Shown here: positions 51,901-60,816 of the stretch, one piece after another
Layout: every line of letters starts with the position of its first letter
How positions within the stretch are numbered: the stretch's first letter is position 1
Origin: Gautieria morchelliformis
Lineage: Eukaryota; Basidiomycota; Agaricomycetes; Gomphales; Gomphaceae
Length of the DNA: 64,000 nucleotides
Assembly (NCBI GenBank): GCA_015179125.1
Contig: WHVA01000077.1
Coordinates: forward strand, 1 to 64,000
Direction of reading: 5' to 3'
The notes under the pieces: model-generated
Told to the model about the DNA's origin: nothing
Databases searched by the model: none
What the model saw: the letters and a program-made list of their open reading frames with translations, nothing else
Program-made: the position numbers and the translations under genes

Positions 51901-54286
51901 CAGCAGCGCTCTCGTCAATAATGGACTGGAGTCAGGTAAGTGCCCGAGTTGTTATGAGCTCCGACCTGAGTCTGATGAACCTCAGGATAATGACACTACA
52001 GCATTTGTAGCGGATACCCGCAATTTTGTCGGTGCATTTGGGAGTGCAATCTCTCAGAGTGCTCCCCATCTCTATTTGTCGGCACTCGCGTTCGCACCTG
52101 AAAGGTCAAAACTATGCGAGACTTACCTCCCACGATTTCCACGACTACTCTGCATCGAGACCGGGAAAGTGACGACGTGGCCATCTATTCAAAACGTTCT
52201 AGTAGGCCACCCCGCGTCCGTCATGTCGGTGGCGTTCTCGTATGACGGCAAGCGCATCGTCTCCGGGTCTGATGACAAGACGATCCGTGTGTGAAATGCA
52301 GACACCAGGGAGGCCATTTCAGCACCATTCGAAGGCCACACCCACATCGTCACGTCAGTGGTGTTCTCGCACGACGGCAAGCGCATCATCTCCGGGTCTG
52401 GTGACAAGACGATCCGTGTGTGGGATGCAGACACCGGGGAAGCCATTTCAGCACCATTCGAAGGCCACGCCGGCTGGGCCACGTGGGTGGCGTTCTCGCA
52501 AGACGCCAAGCGCATCGTCTCCGGGTCTGATGACAAGACAATCCGTGTGTGGAATGCAGACACCGGGGAGGCCATTTCAGCACCATTCGAAGGCCACACC
52601 GACTACATCACGTCGGTGGCGTTCTCCCACGACGGCAAGCGCATTGTCTCCGGGTCTGATGACAAGACGATCGGTGTGTGGAATGCAGACACAGGGGAGG
52701 CCATTTCAGCACCATTCGAAGGCCACACCCACTGCGTCAGGTCGGTGGCGTTCTCGCACGACGGCAAGCGCATTGTCTCCGGGTCTGATGACAAGACGAT
52801 CGGTGCGTGGAATGCAGACACCGGGGAGGCCATTTCAGCACCCTTCGAAGGCCACACCGACTGCGTCACGTCGGTGGCGTTCTCCCACGACGGCAAGCGC
52901 ATTGTCTCCGGGTCTGATGACAAGACGATCCGTGTGTGGAATGCAGACACAGGGGAGGCCATTTCAGCACCATTCGAAGGCCACACCCACTGCGTCAGGT
53001 CGGTGGCGTTCTCGCACGACGGCAAGCGCATTGTCTCCGGGTCTGATGACAAGACGATCGGTGCGTGGAATGCAGACACCGGGGAGGCCATTTCAGCACC
53101 CTTCGAAGGCCACACCGACTGCGTCACGTCGGTGGCGTTCTCCCACGACGGCAAGCGCATTGTCTCCGGGTCTGATGACAAGACGATCCGTGTGTGGAAT
53201 GCAGACACAGGGGAGGCCATTTCAGCACCATTCGAAGGCCACACCCACTGCGTCAGGTCGGTGGCGTTCTCGCACGACGGCAAGCGCATTGTCTCCGGTT
53301 CTGACGACAAGACGATCGGTGTGTGGAATGCAGACACAGGGGAGGTCATTTCAGCACCATTCGAAGGCCACACCGACTCCGTCAGGTCGGTGGCATTCTC
53401 GCAAGACGCCAAGCGCATTGTCTCCGGGTCTGATGACAAGACGATCGGTGCGTGGAATGCAGACACCGGGGAGGCCATTTCAGCACCCTTCGAAGGCCAC
53501 ACCGACTGCGTCACGTCGGTGGCGTTCTCCCACGACGGCAAGCGCATTGTCTCCGGGTCTGATGACAAGACGATCCGTGTGTGGAATGCAGACACAGGGG
53601 AGGCCATTTCAGCACCATTCGAAGGCCACACCCACTGCGTCAGGTCGGTGGCGTTCTCGCACGACGGCAAGCGCATTGTCTCCGGTTCTGACGACAAGAC
53701 GATCGGTGTGTGGAATGCAGACACAGGGGAGGTCATTTCAGCACCATTTGAAGGCCACACCGACTCCGTCAGGTCGGTGGCATTCTCGCAAGACGCCAAG
53801 CGCATTGTCTCCGGGTCTGATGACAAGACGATCGGTGCGTGGAATGCAGACACCGGGGAGGCCATTTCAGCACCATTCGAAGGCCACACCGACTGCCTCA
53901 ACTCGGTGGCGTTCTCCCATGACGGCAAGCGCATTGTCTCTGGGTCTGATGACAAGACGATCCGTGTGTGGAATGCAGACACCGGGGAGGTCATTTCAGC
54001 ACCATTCGAAGGCCACCCCGACTGCATCACGTCGGTGGCGTTCTCCCATGACGGCAAGTGCATCGTCTCCGGGTCTCATGACAAGATGATCCGTGTGTGG
54101 AATGCAGACACCGGGGAGGCCATTTCAGCACCATTCGAAGGCCACACCGACTACGTCACGTCGGTGGCGTTCTCGCAGGACCGCAAGTGTATCGTCTCTG
54201 GGTCTTATGACAAAACAATCCGTGTGTGGAATGCAGACAGGGGGGACTTCATCTCGGCCCCATTCCCAGGTCAGCCTAGTCAGTAG
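48930..54286 (+). CDS. C2-NACHT-WD40 STAND protein (fungal NLR-like), nine exons, one in-frame TGA
   Basis: Model: 48930-48960, 49097-49244, 49296-49423, 49475-49785, 49849-49899, 49962-50157, 50207-50362, 50413-51935, 51986-54286. All introns are gt-ag and all phases fit (1615 codons). Residues ~10-95 look like a C2 domain (CPGDYYVKLYVDKD, SASWDESF-like TASWDESFYF). A helical region of ~250 residues follows. NACHT: Walker A GAGKS 397-401, Walker B VIVIDALDE 493-501, then ARAEEDILDALL. Sixteen WD40 repeats from ~922 to ~1610. Codon 951 (52292-52294) is TGA where every other repeat has TGG, so the predicted product stops after 950 residues and the frame then continues to TAG. Fungal relatives act in non-self recognition and cell death. 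An orphan duplicate is at 60817-63366. Sequencing error, allele or readthrough are all open. Confidence 0.85.
52200..54270 (+). repeat. WD40-coding minisatellite, 16 units of 129 bp
   Basis: Each unit encodes 43 residues (FEGHTxxVxSVAFSHDGKR-type start, then VSGSDDKTIxxWNADTGE). Units are nearly identical except at a few codons: the residues after GHT (H/D/G/P, C/Y/S/I/W), T or R before SV, R or G after KTI, and V or A before W. This is the high-internal-conservation type known from fungal NLRs of the het-d/het-e kind. Confidence 0.95.
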
Positions 54287-54890
54287 CTGTTATCTTGATT
54301 TGTCAGGACATGACCAAATCTGCTAATATCCTTTGCACAGCTATGGGGCCTGGGTTTCGAAATGACTCACACCTCGAAAATGGCTGGTTACTAAACTCAC
54401 CCTCACAACTTTTGTTTTGGATACCACCCTGGTCACAAACAGGTCTTTGGTGGCCAGCAAACACCGCTGTCATTGCCAAGGGGTCTACAAAGCTTGATTT
54501 CAGCCAGTTTGAGCATGGCAGATTGTGGACACAATGCAGAGAGGCCATATAATTTTGTTGGGAAACTCATTGACACACAGATATGTTGTATCTCCTACTA
54601 CCATAGTGGTTGGACTTCCAAGTGGTTTTGGGAACATTCCTGCATTTGATTAGCCCCTCACATGCAGTATTATAAATATTGTACATGTAGTAACCATCTG
54701 ATAGCCTACCCAGGGGATTTTCCCCAGACCTAGGGGGTTTGTTCCATGTGAAGCACCCAATGTTAATTGATTAGCTAATCCATCATGTTGATCCACTTCA
54801 CTGTGCCTGGCATGGAGTGCTTTGCCAGATATAGTAATGCACGATTGAGGCTGCATCAGGCGGCTGCCAGCTGACCAATGCAGCCCTGGC
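54287..54890 (+). repeat. Inverted-duplication arm, 3' flank of NLR gene 1
   Basis: Matches the reverse complement of about 60240-60816 (GCTATGGGGCCTGGGTTTCG-like, TTTGATTTCAGCCAGTTTGA-like, ACCACTATGGTAGTAGGAGA-like segments). Non-coding; may include the 3' UTR. Confidence 0.85.
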
Positions 54891-55814
54891 ACATGCCACA
54901 AGAAAACATTTACCCTAAGGCCTAACCAAATGGATCACATAATATCTCCTTGCACATTGTATATTTTTGCTGAGACTGTCAGGCCAACCTGTCTGTTTTT
55001 TTTATCTTCTATCTCCCACCCTGTTCACCTGCTCTGTCCTCCATCTCTCCTTTCCCCTTCTTCTAAGTTCCATACTACCCCACTTGTGTCACTGATCAAA
55101 CCATAATCTAGAACTTACATCATGACCAGTACACTGGTTCACCCAGCAGCTATATAGTTAGTGTTGAGGTAAGGGGATCCTCACCTTGTTCTCTTTTGAT
55201 CCCCTTACCTCAGGTACCCCACTGTTGTAGTTACTAGCTTAGTACTTATACATCTCTTTGGATCCCCTTACCTCAGTGCCTGGCGTGACAGGCAGGCAAG
55301 AGTGGGGTAACTGGTATCAAATGTGTACAGCCTGCTGTAAAGTACATGTGCAGGCCATTGTAAATACATGTGCAGCCCACTGTAAATACCCCTATGGAAG
55401 ATGTTCAGATGGACACTAATCTACACTCCTCTAGGAGATATTAGATATCTTTTAAAATATCAACCATAACTCAATTCATAGTACATTATTTTGAACAATT
55501 GTGGATATTCTAAATCATTTTGAATGTTCCAAGGTTTTAAAATATGTTTGTATGTGCTGAAACATAGTGTGTATTAAGATAACAGAGCAATTTCAGATAG
55601 GATTTGGGTGGCTATATGTCAAAAGTATATATGAAGTTTGTTAGATGTATGATGATAGATTGTAGAGGCAAGTATGGACCATATGAGTATAGCTCAATGC
55701 TCACAAACACACTTGCATGCATCCAGAAAGGGATTTTATCCCTTTGAACTACAATATGCTTCATTCTACTCGGATTTCTAACCACAGTTGCTAGAACATG
55801 TGTTTGGATAGAAT
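54891..55814. other. Intergenic, with foldback repeats; no gene seen
   Basis: TGAGGTAAGGGGATC at 55165-55179 is inverted at 55198-55212 and 55261-55275. Short direct repeats TACATGTGCAG...CTGTAAATA lie at 55324-55390. AT-rich elsewhere. Confidence 0.6.
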
Positions 55815-56588
55815 TTGCAGGGGACCTTGGTGGACTATCTGAGTACGCTGTTGGAAACTGGGCCATTGAAGAGTATGAGGAAGAATGTGAGGTATGGAAG
55901 GCAGTTGTGGATTGTCCTGGGTGACCTGCCAACTAGCAACTTTGAGCAAGAGAGTTTTGTGACACTGATATGGGGCTGTATTGAGGGATTTCCCAAGGGA
56001 CATTACAAGTGGTTGGCAGATAGGGCCAAGTTAGAGGGAGACATCAAAAGGCATGAAGCCAATCCCAACCCATTCTACATCATGCTCAGTATCACAAAGA
56101 ATCACAGGAGAAATGGTGTTAGCACTGCCACACCATTTATCAACATTTCCATCCCTGACAATGCCGCAAGATATGAGCCTTTTCAACTTCAAGGTCAGAA
56201 ATGTACCACTGTCAGACTTTGGGGACACTGCGAGCATGAAGGCTGCATGCAGGGACTCTCCCTCATGGTGCGACATGGCAGAGGCGATGCTGGGGAGGTA
56301 TGGGTGGGGCCGGCGGGATGCAGGTGGATAGCACATCACAGACGACACTGTCAATGCAATGGAGGGTGGGTGGGGGCAAGCTTTTATTGCAACAACTGTG
56401 GGAAGCCCAACCACTCCGCAGCCAGATGTTACATGCCCGGCGGAGGACTTGCACCCCAAGGAACATGGAGAAAGGGGGAGAACACTCACGGAGGAATAAC
56501 CAGCAAGAACGATCAAGACAGGCAGGGCAGGCCAGCCCCACCCCCTCAGCATCAGCAACTGGCATGCCATCCTTGTCTACAACATTGA
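55815..56588 (+). pseudogene. Gypsy 2 gag-like region with zinc knuckle
   Basis: Open for 257 codons without a good ATG. The C-terminal part carries CNNCGKPNHSAARC, a CX2CX4HX4C knuckle, near residue 195. The first 120 residues (DLPTSNFEQESFVTLIWGC, KWLADRAKLEGDIKRHEANP) look like helical gag-linked sequence but are not diagnostic. Confidence 0.55.
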
Positions 56589-56979
56589 CAGCACCCCAAA
56601 TGAAGCAGGCTCAATTAGGGAAGAAGTTGACCTCATCTGCACCTTTGGGGCTCATACAGAACATGCCACATTCTCTGTCACAAGCCTTAGACAACTTGCC
56701 ATCATTCTCGGTCACACCTGGCTTGTTGAACACAATCCAGAAGTTAACTGGCATACAGGAGATGTGAAGATGACATGCTGTCCCGAGTCATGTGGGGGCA
56801 GACCCATTGTCAGAGGGCCCATAGTAGAAACCATTCCAGAAGAGAGTGTAGATCAAAAGGATGTTCCTGTACAGCACATGCACTCCCTACTTGAAGAAGG
56901 AGACAGGACCTTTGTCATCTTTGTGAAGGAGAGACCTGAGATGATTGATGCAGGCTGGACTGTCCCAGCAGCTTGCTGA
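56570..56979 (+). pseudogene. Gypsy 2 protease region
   Basis: Frame reading VYNIDSTPNEAGSI, LAIILGHTWLVEHNPEVNW, TGDVKMTCCPESC to TGA at 56979. This is the retropepsin-linker region typical of basidiomycete gypsy elements, but the catalytic DTG-like triad is not visible. Confidence 0.6.
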
Positions 56980-57191
56980 ATGGGCCAGCAAGTCTGCACC
57001 AGTCAGATCCTTCAAGGACCTTGTCCCTAAGCCATACCGTGACTTCAAGGATGTATTTTCTAAGGAGTCATTTGACCAACTGCCTCCTCGGAAGCCCTAA
57101 GACCATGTGATTGGGCTTACTCCAGGTGCACAACCCTTCAGCACAATGGTTTACCCAATGTCCCCAGTTGAGCAAAGGGAACTGGATAGCT

Positions 57192-58144
57192 TGTTGGAGA
57201 CAGGAATTATAGGCAGTAGGAGTGGACTTGTTGTTCAAAAGAATATACTAGAAATTAATTCACTACAGGATTTCTAGGTTAATAAATCAAAGAAAACAAG
57301 ACTACTTTACTTGCCTCTCTCAGTGAATTTAATAGTCACTGAGAGAGGTCGGAATCCTGTCTTACTTCACATATACTACCACCTGGCCTTTTAGCGCCCA
57401 TGGCAGAGCGGGTGTCGAAATGATTACATAAGGGAGCTGGCTGTGAAAAAGAAGAAAAACAAATCGAAATAGAAATACACAGACTTGATAGAAAATTTCA
57501 GAAGAAATTCTGAAAAATAAAGTGATAATAGGGGAATGATCTGAAAAGAAACTGGAAAGAAATATGGATGGTGGAATTTATTTGGCTTGATCCTGGTGCT
57601 GGAGCATATAGACTGTAAGGACCCGGCCTTTGGCCAGTTACTTACCGGTACAATCTTTCTTCTGAGCATGAGCCTTGTGATACTCATGCCCGAGTACTGT
57701 GATTCTAAGCCCAAGCCCGAGCTCATATCAAAGCTTGATCCCATGCCCGAGTCCCCTTAGTTACCTATCCCATTCCATCACGCATCATTAGTATATTGAC
57801 CTCGCCCTGATTCCCCCGTATATGCTCGCCCCTGACCATTACCCTCGCCCATATATAAACCCCTTGTATGCATTCCTACTCTTCAGTCTGAAAATCAACT
57901 ATCATACCCTTTTATCCTTAGCTAGTTTCTAAGCCTTTGCCTCTTAAGCCAAACCTCGCCTCTTATTCATTTACCTCCGAAGTTGGGACTCATACATAGG
58001 GCCGGCGCAGCACATAAGCTGAAGCCAAGTCCCACTCCCACCTCCCCATCTGAACCTCACTCTGGAACCTCGGACCTTACCTCAGGTTTCGCCCCCGAGC
58101 TCGGTCAACCTTATGAAGGATCATATCATAACAAGCACCCAACA
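57192..58144 (-). repeat. Solo LTR of a copia D relative, itself split by another LTR
   Basis: Minus-strand LTR starting TGTTGGGTGCT (end at 58144) and finishing CTCCAACA (57192). It shares CTCTCTCAGTGA/TCACTGAGAGAG (57315-57347) and the CTGCCTATAATTCCTGTC end with element D but lacks D's ~65-bp internal duplication. TAGCT duplicated at 57187-57191 and 58145-58149. Length without the nested LTR about 433 bp. Confidence 0.92.
57614..58133. repeat. Nested solo LTR, 520 bp
   Basis: Starts TGTAAGGACCCGG and ends ATCATAACA. It contains CCATATATAAACCCC (TATA near 57850). It lies inside the copia-type LTR. Flanks AGAC (left) and AGCAC (right) look like a 5-bp duplication with one base lost. Family unknown; no other copy seen here. 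Confidence 0.8.
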
Positions 58145-58745
58145 TAGCTTCCTTGAGGAGAACCTCAAGAGCCATCATATACATCCTTCCAAGTCACCTA
58201 TGGCATCTCCGATCTTCATTGTGAAGAAAAAGGACAGCAGTCTTAGATTTGTGCAAGACTACCACAACCTCAATGATATAACAGTCAAGAATGCCTTTCC
58301 TTTGCCCCTCATTCCAGATATCATGAATAAGATTGCTGCTGGAAGGGCTAAATACTTCACAAAGCTCGACATTCTCTGGGTATATAACAATGTATGCATA
58401 AAAGAGCAAGATGAGTGGAAAGCAGCCTGTCAGACAAATAGGGGCCTGTACGAACCTCTAGTCATGTTCTTTGGACTCATGAACTGCCCGGCAACCTTCC
58501 AGATGATGATGAATGACATTTTCAAGAGTCTCATCAATGAAGGGGCTGTGGTGATGTTCATGGACGACATTCTCATCTTCACTGAGTTGCTTGAAGAACA
58601 TTGTAGGATTGTACAATGTGTCCTTGAAATCCTCCAGGCCAACAATCTGTACCTCAAACCTGAAAAATGCCTATTTGAGTGTAAGAGAGTGGATCTTAGG
58701 TCCTTGTATCATAAGGGCAAACAGAACTCAACCAAGATGTGGTTA

Positions 58746-60239
58746 TTCCATGTTATTTCGTTATTTCGTTGCCTTGCCAAAATGGGAAGGACTTGGAGGA
58801 GTCTGCACATTAACTCGAGCACAGGGAATATAGGGAAAATAACTTGAGACTGATAGTGAGAACACTGTTAACTCACTCAACTGGACTCAAACAATGTGAG
58901 TGAATGGGCTGAAACCAATGATTTGTTGTAGCTAAAGCCCTAGCTACTTATACAGTGGTGAACAGGGGTAAAACCCTATGGAACATTGGATTAGGAGTTG
59001 TGATATTCTTCCAGAACTAAGCTCATGTCGACTGCAGCAGAAGTTGAGGTGGAACAGGCCTTGACTAGAGTGGAGTCGGAAAGATGAAGCTGAAAGGGGT
59101 GGTTGAATATTCTTGTCATTGTAGCACACCAAAAGCGGTAGTGGAAACGAGAGTGATTCGAGGAGCTTCAAGGAGAGAAGAGGTCGGAGTTGCTACCATT
59201 GGACCAGAGTGCGGAACTGAATCCATGATACTCGCGAGCGCACGACATGCACGAATGACGAGGGGACAGGGATGTGCAAGAACGCACCGCAGGGATGCAG
59301 CACCTCATGGAAATCCTGGAGGTCAGAAATAGAAGGTGTAAAATGCCTTGCCGGTGGGGTTGCGCACATATAAGTAGTTGGTGATGTTCGTAGAGAGTCA
59401 TAGAGAGAATAGAGAAGAGAAAGCCACAACAGTTGTATGTATGAACACCACGCACAGTGACAACAACACTAGACACCGACTGATATAACACCATCCAGTC
59501 ACAAGCCTCATGGGCTAGAATAAGGACACAATGATGGAGATTTACTGCCTGAGGTTCTATACATGTATCCTAGCTATTTAAGTCATTGGAACAAACCTAT
59601 ACTATGCTAGATACAAAAGGGGGTTATGGAGTGACAAGTGCCGCCAGTGCATGATGTATGCACTGGTGCCGGAGTTGTCCCTTATCACATGGAGCTAATA
59701 TGTGCATCAGGAACGATGGAGTGCCTTCCGTGCTCCATCTTGGATCTGTTCCTTGGTCGGCCCTGGAACTGGGCTCATGGTCAAAGTCACCGGTTAAATG
59801 TGCACATGAGTGATAGCGTGCACACACATGATATGCAGTGCCGGCAGTAAGTATGTGCACATCCATGTCCTGGATGTGCCGGGAAGTTGTTATGACTTTG
59901 TTAGTGGTGTATATGAATGTAAAATTCGATTTCCCTATTCATAACAGAACGGACAACGGCTTCAACTTATATGTTGCACCCCTGATAAACTACGTATTTC
60001 GGATTTGACTTCCTGATGTCGGAGAAGGTGGAAGTTGTGAGGAGAGTGCTGAGGGTCGGACGTTGGAGGACAGAGGTCGGAAGAGGCGGAAGACAGAGTA
60101 TTGAAGGCAGAGAGTAAGACAGAGCGTGCAAGACTCGCTGTGCTAAGAACAGGAGATAGTGCGAAGGAGTTCACATATCAAAGTCAATTATCTGATTGCA
60201 GAAATGGAGACATACATGCGGGGGTTTTCCCACACTGAC
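58746..60239. other. Intergenic; possible old LTR debris, no gene supported
   Basis: Short palindrome CCAGTGCAT-gatgt-ATGCACTGG at 59644-59666. TATA-like CTATTTAAG near 59573. Open frames are short and featureless. Confidence 0.5.
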
Positions 60240-60816
60240 TGATGCAGCCCCGATTGTGCATTACTATATCTGGCCTAGCACTCCATGCCAGAAGCAGTGA
60301 CATTGATCAACACGATGGATTAGCTAATCAATAATTAAAATTGGGTGCTTCACATGGAATAAACCCCCAAGCTCTGGTGAAAACCTCCTGGGCAGGCTAT
60401 CAGATGGTTATTACATATACAATATTTATAATGGTGCATGTGAGTAGCTAATCAAATGCAGGAATGTTCTCAAAACCACCTGGAAGTCCAACCACTATGG
60501 TAGTAGGAGATGCAACATATCTGTGTGTCAATGAGTGTTTCCCAGCAAAATCATGTGGCCTCTCTACATTGCATCCACAATCTGCCATGCTCAAACTGGC
60601 TGAAATCAAGCTTTGTGGACCCCTTTGCAATGACAGCGGTGTTTGCTGGCCGCCAGAGACCTATTTGTGACCAGGGTGGTATCCAGAACAAAAGTTCTGA
60701 GGGCGAGTTTAGTAACCAGCCATTTTCGAGGCATGAGTCATTTTGAAACCCAGGCCCCATAGCTGTGCAAAGGATATTAGCAGAGTTGGTAATGTTCCAA
60801 CAGATCAAGATAATAG
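60240..60816 (-). repeat. Inverted-duplication arm, 3' flank of NLR copy 2
   Basis: Reverse complement of 54287-54890, with small indels. Similarity stops abruptly on both sides at TGCATTACTATATCTGG / CCAGATATAGTAATGCA. Confidence 0.85.

Larger units (their letters stand above)
55815..58745 (+). mobile_element. Second Ty3/gypsy remnant, between the inverted NLR copies
   Basis: Carries a CCHC region, protease-region sequence and RT on the plus strand. Truncated after the palm domain, without RNase H or integrase. Interrupted by LTRs at 57192-58144. Numerous stops and frame changes. Confidence 0.85.
57003..58745 (+). pseudogene. Gypsy 2 reverse transcriptase, split by LTR insertions
   Basis: N-terminal part 57003-57191 (FKDVFSKESFDQLPPRKP, a TAA where Trp is usual, DHVIGLTPGAQPF, VEQRELDS). 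After the inserted LTRs it resumes at 58145 in frame with [37 protein letters not shown], then [13 protein letters not shown] (FMDD active site). It decays into stops near 58690 and ends about 58745. Confidence 0.85.

Noticed and set aside
52000..52001. Splice acceptor ACTACAG before the WD40 exon
   Set aside because: Using it puts a TAG three codons later. The acceptor CTCAG at 51985 keeps the frame, and the homologous site is conserved in copy 2.
52603..54063. 486-codon open frame on the minus strand across the WD40 array
   Set aside because: The repeat period (129 bp) is a multiple of three, so a stop-free frame in one unit is stop-free in all. The sense strand encodes clear WD40 repeats.
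52242..54089. 615-codon plus-strand frame overlapping the WD40 exon
   Set aside because: Same periodicity artefact. Its translation is a Ser/Arg/Thr-rich repeat with no domain.
52200..54270. Regular direct repeats resembling a CRISPR-like array
   Set aside because: Units are contiguous, 129 bp, protein-coding and without unique spacers, in a eukaryotic genome.
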